Assembly: GCA_903824295.1 (NCBI GenBank)
Contig: CAIJWE010000048.1
Coordinates: forward strand, 1-64,000
Reading direction: 5' to 3'
DNA from: an uncultured Chlorobiaceae bacterium
Lineage (GTDB): Bacteria; Bacteroidota; Chlorobiia; Chlorobiales; Chlorobiaceae
DNA length: 64,000 nt
Positions 53,513-62,663 of this stretch are shown here, piece by piece (the first letter of the stretch is position 1; each line of letters opens with the position of its first letter). The notes beneath the pieces are model-generated. The model was not told the DNA's origin, searched no databases, and saw only the letters and a program-made list of their open reading frames with translations. The position numbers and the translations under genes are program-made.

Positions 53513-53698
53513 TCATTCCTTTTTATGCTTTTTTTCAGAGTCGAAGCCTTTCTTGACTTCTGCAGGAGCAACATGTGTCTCGATTTTTACCTTTTTTGCT
53601 CCAAATTTCCTAATAATTTTCTTCTTTTTCTTGGCATGTTTTTTTATTGCGTTCTTCGCAACTTCACTACGCAAAAAAGACACTGACTCCCTGCACAC
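53513..53698 (-). CDS. Small lysine-rich hypothetical protein
   Basis: 61-aa ORF, KKHAKKKKKIIRKFGAKKVKIE; weak support. Confidence 0.35.
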   Translation of the reverse strand: MCRESVSFLRSEVAKNAIKKHAKKKKKIIRKFGAKKVKIETHVAPAEVKKGFDSEKKHKKE

Positions 53699-53718
53699 AC
53701 GTCTGCTCCAATAGCATC

Positions 53719-54111
53719 GAAACCTCTTTTTTTCTTACCCGGCCTTGTTCCATTTCGCTTGAGCATAACGACCATGTAAAACGCGATAACAAGATTGATT
53801 GAGATAAACACCATTTTGATCCAGGTAACACTTTTTACAAACTCGTCCAATTCAATCGGCAAATAAACGAATCCGCTCAACAAGGCATTCCATTCCCGCC
53901 CAGCGCCTTGCAAACCATAGACCATAAGCCTCAACAAACCGCATGGAAGAGTATAAACATGCAGCGAGCGCGAGAAGAAGCATACGAGCATCAGTCAGAT
54001 GGCTGGATGCCTCGATAAAGATCTTTGGGATGTTTTTTACTGGATTGAGGTGCAGGTGCCCGACAAGTTGCCCTGCCTTAAAGCCATTCACATCAAGTAT
54101 TTGTACGGCAG
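53719..54111 (-). pseudogene. DUF2127-like membrane protein, 5'-truncated and frameshifted
   Basis: Frame 1 NPVKNIPKIFIEASSHLTDARMLLLALAACLYSSMRFVEAYGLWFARRW continues in frame 2 REWNALLSGFVYLPIELDEFVKSVTWIKMVFISINLVIAFYMVVMLKR. Confidence 0.7.
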
Positions 54112-55362
54112 TTAATCCAGTCGGGGCTTGATACCCTTGATATCATGAAAAGAGACAACACCAAGCAGACAATCATTGTCATCAGTGATTGGGATTGCCC
54201 GGAAAGAGTAACGGAAAAACATGTCAACAGCATCATGAAGCGTATCGTCCGGGTTCAGCGTAATAAGACTGTCTGTCATAATCTCACCAAGTGTCTGATC
54301 TGGATCGGCCTCAATGAGCTCGCGGATATCGACAACCCCCTGCAGTGTGTTGCTTGTATCAACGACATAGACATACATGATGACATCCATATCCCCGGCA
54401 ACAGCACGATAATTCCCTATGACATCTTTGACAACAGTCTCGACAGGCCGCTTGATCACTTTCTGGGTAGAATAGAGCATGATATTTTCATCATGCTGGT
54501 CGATGATCTGCTGTACCCTCTGCTTATTTTCACTATCAACAAATTCGATAATCTCGTCGGCATCTGATGCAGGCAGTATCGAGAGGATTCCGGCAACCTG
54601 TGCGGGGCTCATTTCGTTGATCAATCCGGCTGCCCGCACTTTTTCCATGGAGCGGATCAGCTCACGCTGCACCCTTGGTTCAACCTCTTCGAGAGTATCT
54701 GAGGCCAGTTCCGGCTCAATTTCGTTGAAGACCGCCAGTCGTTGATTCCCCTCCAACTCTTCAAGAATATCGGCAAGATCAACAGGATGGATGTCATTAA
54801 TATTTTCCTTGAGCACATTGAGCTTCACATTACCCTCAAAGCTTCCAATGGTTTCGGGCAGCGGCTGAACATAGAGCCATGAAATGCTGGACCCCTCCTT
54901 ATACCGGGCAAGATAGTTGGCCAGCTTTTTAAAACCCATCCTTCTCAGGATGCGAAAACGGTTAAAATCTACTTCGCTGACAAAAAGCTTTTCGTTCTGA
55001 AAGAGCAGTTTTACATCATAGACTACCTCAACCTCATGGTCATCCATATCAAGAATTTTCTTGTCAAGGATGTAGTCTTTAAGGAAAATATGGTTGTCAA
55101 GCGGGTTCAGTTCGTACCCTTCGGTGCTGGAAATGTCCGCAACAATCTCAGTATTTGATATCAGGGTGATTTTCTCCCAGGGAATCAAAAGGCGAGGATC
55201 ACCATAGGGACGGTGAACCAGTATATGGGTCACCTCCGGAATTTTTCCCGCATTCTCCTGTATGACAACATCTTTAAGCTTGCCAATTGAATTCGATTTC
55301 AGGTAGATGCGGCGCCCGACAATCTCACTCAGAAAAAATTCGCGTTCCAGTATTGTAACCAT
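54112..55362 (-). CDS. MgtE N-terminal / CBS-pair protein with PRC-barrel-like N-terminus, lacking the MgtE membrane domain
   Basis: ININDIHPVDLADILEELEGNQRLAVFNEIEPELASDTLEEVEP and two CBS motifs; ends ...SFHDIKGIKPRLD. Confidence 0.88.
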   Translation of the reverse strand: MVTILEREFFLSEIVGRRIYLKSNSIGKLKDVVIQENAGKIPEVTHILVHRPYGDPRLLIPWEKITLISNTEIVADISSTEGYELNPLDNHIFLKDYILDKKILDMDDHEVEVVYDVKLLFQNEKLFVSEVDFNRFRILRRMGFKKLANYLARYKEGSSISWLYVQPLPETIGSFEGNVKLNVLKENINDIHPVDLADILEELEGNQRLAVFNEIEPELASDTLEEVEPRVQRELIRSMEKVRAAGLINEMSPAQVAGILSILPASDADEIIEFVDSENKQRVQQIIDQHDENIMLYSTQKVIKRPVETVVKDVIGNYRAVAGDMDVIMYVYVVDTSNTLQGVVDIRELIEADPDQTLGEIMTDSLITLNPDDTLHDAVDMFFRYSFRAIPITDDNDCLLGVVSFHDIKGIKPRLD

Positions 55363-55375
55363 TGGTATCTCCCTT

Positions 55376-55552
55376 TTAGACAACCTTGATAACCGTTATA
55401 AATTTGTAGATCATCAACACCACCAGAAGAAAGAGATAAACCCGGAGCACCGTCAAAGAGATTTTGACCGCCCGCGACATTTCGACTGTTGGCTTTGAAT
55501 AACGCTGGTTAATCTCGCGAATCTTGGTGAAAAACTGATTGATCATCCTCAT
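55376..55552 (-). CDS. Small single-TM protein between the Nramp and MgtE-like genes
   Basis: 58 aa: MRMINQFFTKIREINQRYSKPTVEMSRAVKISLTVLRVYLFLLVVLMIYKFITVIKVV; not in the supplied ORF list. Confidence 0.65.
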   Translation of the reverse strand: MRMINQFFTKIREINQRYSKPTVEMSRAVKISLTVLRVYLFLLVVLMIYKFITVIKVV

Positions 55553-55568
55553 GGCCTGATATCCTCAA

Positions 55569-56861
55569 TTACTGGAAAAGGTTTGGAAAAAGTGCACTGA
55601 CACCATACATCGTCGAAAGTATGATAATTGCGACAACGATAGTCGTGCTGACAATATTCTGCAATGGAGTGTTGGCATACTCACCCATTGTCTTTTTGTC
55701 GTTGAGCAAAAGAATCAAAAACACCAGCGCCGCAGGCAGAAGCGTGACCGCAACAACCTGGACAAAAAGGGTGATGAGCACGAGCGGCGCTCCCGGTATG
55801 AGGGGAACAACACCGGCAGTGGCCAGGGTAATGAAAAAGGAGATGTAAAACCAGGGAGCTTCCTTTACCTTGGTATTGAGAGAGTGAGCCCATCCAAAAA
55901 TTTCACCAAAGGCCCAGGAACTTGCCAACGATATGCAGATTGCCCCAAGCAGACCGGCATCAAAAAGACCTATGGCCATGAAAGCGCCCACATAATGGTT
56001 CGTTTTCATCAGCATTCTGGCTGCTGTGGCAGCATCATCGATGGGAGCCCCATTAAGCAAAGTACCTGTTACAATTACAATGAAAATCGCAATGGCAACC
56101 GTAATATTAGCCCCTATAAAGGTATCGATCTTACCCATTTTGATATCTTTTTCCTGCAACCCTTTGTCAACGACTGAGCTTTGCTGAAAAAAGAGCATCC
56201 ATGGCGCAATAGTAGTACCAATATTGGCCATGAGCAGGAAAAAGAGCTCATTGTTGAGGCCTCCGGGAAGATTGGGGATAAGCCCCTGACCGACGATATC
56301 TGAAAGTGAGGGATTGACCATAAATGCCGCCGGAATATAGATCAGGTTCAGAAGGCAAAATCCCAGTGCAATCTTCTCCCATGTCCAGTATCGGCCGTTC
56401 AGCACAATGACGCTCATGAGCAGAACAACCAAAATCACCGTCAACCAAGCAGGAACTCCAAAAATACCCAACGCGGCAGTCATCCCCACAAATTCAGTAA
56501 CCAGTGTCAACCAGTCAACAATCATGAGGTCAAGAAGAGAGAACCAACCCCAGAAAGCGCCAAAACTTTCAAAAATTGCCTCAGCATGTCCGCGTTTAGT
56601 CACCGCTCCCAACCTCACCGTCATCTCCTGCACATAATAAGCAACAGGAATAAGAATAAGCAGAAACCAGATCAGATGGTAACCATATTTAGCACCTGTT
56701 GCCGCATAGGTAGTAATTCCACCGGCATCATTATCAGCAATCATCACGACAAGGCCAGGGCCGGCAATTGCCAGATAGAGACGAACCGATTTCCATACTT
56801 TTTTAAACCGGAAATACAGAAGGGAAAAAAAATCCATATCCGTTGAGTTGGACGTTGACAA
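55569..56861 (-). CDS. Nramp-family divalent metal transporter
   Basis: AGPGLVVMIADNDAGGITTYAATGAKYGY, ANIGTTIAPWMLFFQQSSVVDKG. Confidence 0.93.
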   Translation of the reverse strand: MSTSNSTDMDFFSLLYFRFKKVWKSVRLYLAIAGPGLVVMIADNDAGGITTYAATGAKYGYHLIWFLLILIPVAYYVQEMTVRLGAVTKRGHAEAIFESFGAFWGWFSLLDLMIVDWLTLVTEFVGMTAALGIFGVPAWLTVILVVLLMSVIVLNGRYWTWEKIALGFCLLNLIYIPAAFMVNPSLSDIVGQGLIPNLPGGLNNELFFLLMANIGTTIAPWMLFFQQSSVVDKGLQEKDIKMGKIDTFIGANITVAIAIFIVIVTGTLLNGAPIDDAATAARMLMKTNHYVGAFMAIGLFDAGLLGAICISLASSWAFGEIFGWAHSLNTKVKEAPWFYISFFITLATAGVVPLIPGAPLVLITLFVQVVAVTLLPAALVFLILLLNDKKTMGEYANTPLQNIVSTTIVVAIIILSTMYGVSALFPNLFQ

Positions 56862-57156
56862 AACCCGGCATTGATATCAAGACAGAAAGGAGAGGCATCG
56901 AACTTATGGTCTTTTTTCAACACCTGGTCAGGGACGCTTGTCTGCATTGAAATAAAACAAATGCAACTCGCTGCAGACTCACCAGTCAATCCGGCGAAAA
57001 TTTACCATTCTTAGTCCACTTTACAAAGCGATTTTTTCAAGTTTTGATCGCATCACAGGCAAAGGGCAAAACGCAGAAAAACAATAGAATGGAACGAAAG
57101 CGTTCAGAAAAAAATGATTAGGAAATTCCAAATAAAAACAATAAAGTTCACCATAA

Positions 57157-57170
57157 AATTGTTAACAATT
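57157..57170. promoter_or_regulatory. 14-bp perfect palindrome, possible operator
   Basis: AATTGTTAACAATT, about 45 bp upstream of the cysK remnant and the encapsulin gene. Confidence 0.35.
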
Positions 57171-57214
57171 GTGACAAAAAAAACAAACAACACCTCTAAA
57201 ACGAATCAGAGCTC

Positions 57215-57580
57215 ATGGGACGTATTGCAAAAAAGCTGACCGATCTTATCGGTAACACCCCTCTTCTTGATCTCCAAAATTTCAGCCGTGAACATAATAC
57301 TGAGGCCACAATTCTTGCGAAACTCGAATACTTCAACCCTGGTGGAAGTGTCAAGGATCGCATCGGTTTTTCAATGATCGAAGATGCTGAGAAAAACGGT
57401 TTGATAGACAAGGATAGTGTCATTATTGAACCGACAAGTGGTAATACCGGCATTGCCCTGGCCTTTATCGCCGCAGCCAAAACAAGGGAAAACGTATTGT
57501 CGTCATTTTGCCCGATACCGGCGAGCGATACCTTTCGACACTGCTCTACCAGTTTGAAAATGAACCCGTCGTTATATAAA
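57215..57580 (+). pseudogene. cysK: Cysteine synthase with internal deletion and frameshift
   Basis: N-terminus [20 protein letters not shown]...[16 protein letters not shown] joined out of frame to C-terminal [31 protein letters not shown]. Confidence 0.9.
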
Positions 57581-57639
57581 AGAAAGGCCGTTTTTGGTGT
57601 TCAAAATAAATTGTTCACCGACAACTTTTAACCCATTAC

Positions 57640-59103
57640 ATGACAATGCCAAACGCACAGCAGGAACCCAACAGTCAGTTACAACGGAGTGTAACAACTC
57701 ACGTAGCAAGAAATCTGGCGAACACGACCAAAACCCCTCCCCAGATGAACTCCATAACCCCGAGATGGCTGTTAAAGCTGCTCCCGTGGGTTCATGTCTC
57801 TTCCGGCACCTACCGCGTCAACCGCACCAAAATAGAGCTGCAGAAACCCGAGCGCATCGGTATTGATTTCCATAGAGGCATCGCATCATTTCGCCCCGAA
57901 GCCCTGAAGAGCATTCCTCTCTTCGCATCGTTTGACAACGAAATCATCAGCAGTCTGGCAAGAAAGTTCGTGCTTGAAGAGACGGGACTGGGTAATACCC
58001 TCATCCTTGAGGGCGAAGATCGCCATAAAATCTTTATTATTGCACACGGTCAGGTCGAGGTTTTAAGCAAGGGACTTCATGGAGAGGAGCTTCGCATCGC
58101 CCTGCTTTCAGAAGGAGAGTACTTTGGCGAAGAGGATCTTGTCTCCGACAAGCCATCGTCGGTCACCATCCGCACCATTACCCCGGGCTCCTATTTCTCT
58201 CTCTCCAGTGTCGATATCGAAAAGCTCTTCCAGGAATCGCCCTCACTGAAGGAATCTTTTCAGGTTTCAGTTGATGAGTACCTGAAAATCCGCTCGACCG
58301 TCAACAAACATGGCGAAAAGCACATTGACCTTATTGCCGGTTTTGCGGAAAATATCGAAATACCTGAAACCTATGTTGATTACTCCAACAAACCCCGTGA
58401 GTACTCGCTTCAGGCCATACAGACCGTGGTACGTGTCCACACAAGGGTTTCCGACCTTTACAATGAACCCTACAATCAAATAGAGCAGCAGATGCGTCTG
58501 ACGATCGAGGGGATCAAAGAGCGTCAGGAGTGGGAGTTTATCAACAACCGGGAGTTCGGTCTGCTCCATTCCGCCGACCCGGGACAGCGCATCAGCACCC
58601 GCTATGGCACACCCACCCCCGATGACCTTGACGATCTGCTTACAAAGGTGTGGAAAAAACCAGCCTTCTTTATCGCTCACCCGAAAGCCATTGCCGCTTT
58701 CGAGCGCGAATGCACCTGGCGCGGTGTTCCTCCTCCGACCATCAATCTCTTCGGAACACCAGTCCTGACCTGGCGTGGTGTGCCGCTTGTGCCGTGCGAC
58801 AAGCTTGAAATCAACAAGAACAGCAAATCAGGCCACGGCACAACCAATATTATTCTCGTTCGTGTCGGCGAAAATGAGCAGGGTGTGGTTGGATTGCATC
58901 AGGCAGGAATCCCTGGAGAGATCAGCCCAAGCCTTTCTGCTCGACTGATGGGTCTCGACAAGCTGGGCGTCGCCTCCTATCTGTTGACACTCTACTCATC
59001 GCTGGCCGTTCTTACCGATGATGCTCTGGCTATCCTTGAAAATGTTGAGGTTGGCTACTATCACGATTACGAGCATCGCTTGTTAGGCACAAAAACGAAA
59101 TAA
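57640..59103 (+). CDS. Family 2 encapsulin shell protein with cNMP-binding-domain-like insertion (Family 2B type)
   Basis: 487 aa; CNBD-like IPLFASFDNEIISSLARKF...GEYFGEEDLVSDKPSSVTIRT, then shell domain (EFINNREFGLLHSADPGQRISTRYGTPTPDDLDDLLTKVWKKPAFFIAHPKAIAAFERECTWRGVPPP). Confidence 0.88.
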   Translation: MTMPNAQQEPNSQLQRSVTTHVARNLANTTKTPPQMNSITPRWLLKLLPWVHVSSGTYRVNRTKIELQKPERIGIDFHRGIASFRPEALKSIPLFASFDNEIISSLARKFVLEETGLGNTLILEGEDRHKIFIIAHGQVEVLSKGLHGEELRIALLSEGEYFGEEDLVSDKPSSVTIRTITPGSYFSLSSVDIEKLFQESPSLKESFQVSVDEYLKIRSTVNKHGEKHIDLIAGFAENIEIPETYVDYSNKPREYSLQAIQTVVRVHTRVSDLYNEPYNQIEQQMRLTIEGIKERQEWEFINNREFGLLHSADPGQRISTRYGTPTPDDLDDLLTKVWKKPAFFIAHPKAIAAFERECTWRGVPPPTINLFGTPVLTWRGVPLVPCDKLEINKNSKSGHGTTNIILVRVGENEQGVVGLHQAGIPGEISPSLSARLMGLDKLGVASYLLTLYSSLAVLTDDALAILENVEVGYYHDYEHRLLGTKTK

Positions 59104-59186
59104 AACTGCGATTAACCGCTATAGAGAGAGTGCCATGATTCAATTTCGGACATATAGCCTCTCTCTGTAGATTACCATTGTGACTT

Positions 59187-61310
59187 ATGCCTGGAAGATA
59201 TAAGCAGGAGAACATTACGGGAATGGAAAGCGAAGCACTGAACCCGGTGTTCATTGCGCAGCTTGCAAGCCGTCTCTTCAATGAACTGCCTGAAGCTGGC
59301 ACTGCGCCAAGATATGAAACCGATGCCGCAGGTGCACCCTCTGCTGCGGCAGATACTTTACGTGATAAAAGTGTTCTCGCCGATGAACCGGGTGGCTTGA
59401 ACTTTCCGACCACCCCGCAACAGCAGGATTTTTCGGGGGAAAAAAAACAGGAACCTCTCGGCCATCACGCCAATAAACTGACCGAGCAACAGAACTATTC
59501 CGACAATAAGAGTGGGTCATACGGACTCGACCAGTTTATAGAGCGTACCCTGCCGGCAAAACCGGATGGCGCGGAAAACATTACTCCGTTTTTTACCACA
59601 CTGAGTGGAGGCCTTCCTTCTGAAGAGGATTTTTCCTTTAAAGTGCTTCTTGCGGCAGCCCAGGAGCCCATACCGACCTCAACTGCTCATCAGAGCCTGA
59701 ACCCGAAAAGCATCAGCCCTGAGCCTTTTTCCAACAGCCAGTTACCAGAGCAGCTTCCCGAGTTGCCAGGCTCAGCCAGCGTACCTGCAAGCGGTCAATG
59801 CTACGGCGCAAAGCTCTACCAGACGTTCGCACAGGAACAGGGAAGTCCTGATCTTGAAGGTGTTTTTCAGGCACTCCGCAGTGGAAACAGTGCACCTGCA
59901 AACCTTCCCTTCCCGGGAACTATCGGCCACTCATCGCCAACTCCGCCTGAACTGCCCGGAAAAGCCCCGGCTCCTGTCTGGCCAAACGGGACTCCAGAGA
60001 GACTCGACAGCAGCCATGTACCATTCAGTCTGCCGGAAGTTCCCAAAGAGCCCTATTACTTTTTGCGTGAACCTCAAGCACCAATTCATCAGCCTGAAGG
60101 GTTTGATGTAGCCACCATACGCAAGGACTTTCCGGTGCTGCGCCAATTGGTTCACGGCAAACAGCTTGTCTGGTTCGACAATGCGGCAACAACACAGAAG
60201 CCGCTGAGCGTCATCAACGCTGTGGCTCAGTTCTATGCCACCGATAACTCGAACATCCACCGCGGTGCACACACCCTTGCCGCGCGCGCAACTGATGCCT
60301 ATGAAGGGGCTCGCGAGAAAATCCGGCAATTCATCGGTGCAGGCTCTGCTACGGAAATCATCTATGTGAGGGGCACCACCGAAGGCATCAATCTGGTAGC
60401 ACAGACCTGGGGACGAAAGTTTCTCCAGCCGGGCGATGAAATTGTGCTCTCCATCCTTGAGCACCATGCCAACATTGTTCCCTGGCAGATGGTCGCGCAT
60501 GAGAGAGGAGCACGCATCAAGGTGGTGCCGGTCAACGACCGGGGTGAGATTATCATGGAAGAGTACACCAAACTGCTCGGGCCACGCACAAAGTTTGTTT
60601 CGCTGACCCAGGCATCGAACGGGCTTGGCACCATTCTTCCTGTCAGGGAGATGATACAGTTGGCCAAACGGTTTGATGCGAAAGTTCTTATTGATGGTGC
60701 GCAGTCAGTGGCCCATATCCCGGTCAATGTGCAGGATCTCGATGCCGATTTCTTTGTCTTTTCAGGCCATAAAATCTTTGCGCCAACCGGTATCGGTGTG
60801 GTCTACGGCAAGCGGGAGCTGCTTGAGCTCATGCCCCCATGGCAGGGCGGCGGCAACATGATCAAGGACGTACGGTTTGAAGAGACCATCTACAATGAAG
60901 CTCCGGCAAAATTTGAGGCGGGAACGCCCTCCATCGGTGACGCCATCGGGCTTGGAGCAGCGCTCGACTATGTGCGCAAAATCGGCCTCGACAACATTGC
61001 AAAATACGAGCATGAACTGACCGAATACGGCACCGAGCGCCTGATCGGGATTCCGGGACTGCGCATGATTGGCACCGCTCGCAACAAGGTGGGCGTCCTC
61101 TCTTTTGTACTGAACAATCTCCCCAACGAAGAGGTCGGCAAACTGCTCGACCGCGAAGGCATTGCCGTCCGTACCGGCCACCACTGCACCCAGCCATCGT
61201 TACGGCGCTTCGGAGTTGAGGGCACCGTACGGCCATCCCTCGCATTCTACAATACCAAAGAGGAGATAGACCGGCTTGCGGAGGTCATCAACCACATCCA
61301 GCGCAGATAA
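59187..61310 (+). CDS. SufS-type cysteine desulfurase with long disordered N-terminal extension (predicted encapsulin cargo)
   Basis: ~300-residue Pro/Ser/Gly-rich extension then FDVATIRKDFPVLRQLVHGKQLVWFDNAATTQKP...FFVFSGHKIFAPTGIGVVYG...VRTGHHCTQPSLRRF. Confidence 0.92.
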   Translation: MPGRYKQENITGMESEALNPVFIAQLASRLFNELPEAGTAPRYETDAAGAPSAAADTLRDKSVLADEPGGLNFPTTPQQQDFSGEKKQEPLGHHANKLTEQQNYSDNKSGSYGLDQFIERTLPAKPDGAENITPFFTTLSGGLPSEEDFSFKVLLAAAQEPIPTSTAHQSLNPKSISPEPFSNSQLPEQLPELPGSASVPASGQCYGAKLYQTFAQEQGSPDLEGVFQALRSGNSAPANLPFPGTIGHSSPTPPELPGKAPAPVWPNGTPERLDSSHVPFSLPEVPKEPYYFLREPQAPIHQPEGFDVATIRKDFPVLRQLVHGKQLVWFDNAATTQKPLSVINAVAQFYATDNSNIHRGAHTLAARATDAYEGAREKIRQFIGAGSATEIIYVRGTTEGINLVAQTWGRKFLQPGDEIVLSILEHHANIVPWQMVAHERGARIKVVPVNDRGEIIMEEYTKLLGPRTKFVSLTQASNGLGTILPVREMIQLAKRFDAKVLIDGAQSVAHIPVNVQDLDADFFVFSGHKIFAPTGIGVVYGKRELLELMPPWQGGGNMIKDVRFEETIYNEAPAKFEAGTPSIGDAIGLGAALDYVRKIGLDNIAKYEHELTEYGTERLIGIPGLRMIGTARNKVGVLSFVLNNLPNEEVGKLLDREGIAVRTGHHCTQPSLRRFGVEGTVRPSLAFYNTKEEIDRLAEVINHIQRR

Positions 61311-61350
61311 GCCTCAAAGAAAAACAAGTGCATTGCTGAATCCAAAATGC

Positions 61351-61383
61351 AGAGGCCATCCCTTTGTTGTCGGGATGGCCTCT
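61351..61383. terminator. Bidirectional terminator between desulfurase and ald
   Basis: AGAGGCCATCCC-TTTGTTGTC-GGGATGGCCTCT perfect 12-bp inverted repeat. Confidence 0.8.
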
Positions 61384-61388
61384 TTGTT

Positions 61389-62492
61389 TCAGATAAAGGG
61401 GTTGTCGTGAAAAGGCAGGCCAAGTGAGTGGGCAACCTCTTTATGGGTCACCACTCCATTCCATATATTAAGCCCTCCCGAAAGTCCGGGAACCATCACC
61501 ATGGCACTTTCCAGACCAAGGTCCGCAATTCTTCTGATGTAAGGAAGGGTCGCACCCGTGAGCCCGTCAGTGGAGGTACGGGGATAAGCAGCGGGCATAT
61601 TGGCAACGCAGTAATGGATAATCCCCTCTTCTACAAAGACAGGATTTTCGTGCGTCGTGGGATGTGATGTTTCGAAGCAACCACCCTGATCAATGGCGAT
61701 ATCGACAATCACACTCCCTGGCTTCATTTTTTGAAGCATCGATCGCGTCAACAGTTTCGGCGCACTTGCACCCGTCACCAGCACCGCACCAACAATAAGG
61801 TCAACATCAGCAAGCATCTCCTCAAGATTCTGTTCGTTGGCAAAGAGCGTATGAACCTGGGGCGGCAGCAAATTGTCGAGTTCACGCAATCGCTCCTGAT
61901 TGATCTCCATAATCGTAACCTCCGCTCCGAGACCGGCGGCTGCCCTTGCGGCATTTGTCCCGGCAGAGCCACCCCCAAGAATCAGCACCTTGGCAGGCAG
62001 TACTCCCGGAAGGCCACCAAGCAGTTTGCCCTCACCACCCTGATGACTGGCGAGATAAAAGCCACCCATGATAATGCTCATTTTTCCGGCAACTTCGCTC
62101 ATTGGCGCAAGCAAGGGCAAACGGCCGCCATGCTCAACCGTTTCGTAGGCAATGCCGGTTATTTTAGACTTGATCATACGACGGGCAAGCTCCGGCACAC
62201 TGGCAAGATGAAGAAAGGTAAAGAGTATCTGGCCCTCCCGAAAAAATCCAAACTCCTCGGCAAGCGGCTCTTTGACCTTCACAATAAGCTCATTTTTCCA
62301 GACCTCTTCTGCCGAAGAGGCAATGATGGCACCTGAACGCTTATATTTTTCATCACTGAAGCCACTTTTGCTGCCGGCTCCACGCTCAACAACCACATGG
62401 TGACCGGCGCTGACGAGATGGCGAACACCCGCAGGAGTGCAGGAGACCCTGTTCTCCTTTATTTTTATCTCTTTGGGGATACCAATATTCAT
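61389..62492 (-). CDS. ald: Alanine dehydrogenase
   Basis: MNIGIPKEIKIKENRVSCTPAGVRHLVSAGHHVVVERGAG; VLILGGGSAGTNAARAAAGLGAEVTIME. Confidence 0.96.
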   Translation of the reverse strand: MNIGIPKEIKIKENRVSCTPAGVRHLVSAGHHVVVERGAGSKSGFSDEKYKRSGAIIASSAEEVWKNELIVKVKEPLAEEFGFFREGQILFTFLHLASVPELARRMIKSKITGIAYETVEHGGRLPLLAPMSEVAGKMSIIMGGFYLASHQGGEGKLLGGLPGVLPAKVLILGGGSAGTNAARAAAGLGAEVTIMEINQERLRELDNLLPPQVHTLFANEQNLEEMLADVDLIVGAVLVTGASAPKLLTRSMLQKMKPGSVIVDIAIDQGGCFETSHPTTHENPVFVEEGIIHYCVANMPAAYPRTSTDGLTGATLPYIRRIADLGLESAMVMVPGLSGGLNIWNGVVTHKEVAHSLGLPFHDNPFI

Positions 62493-62663
62493 AACAGGAA
62501 GGATTTGTATCTCCTGAAAGCATGTGGGAGTCACTCCCCTACAATCAGGAAGATTCTGTTGTAAAACGCTTCTTTGTCGAGTTCTCCGGGGGATACCTCA
62601 CCCAGCAACAACATCGTCAAAATCAGGGAGTTTATCAAGAGCAGGCTACCGTTCTTCTGGTTA

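Noticed and set aside
53332-53574. 80-aa minus-strand ORF between the ompH-like gene and the Lys-rich ORF
   Set aside because: No recognisable domain and overlaps another small ORF; insufficient support
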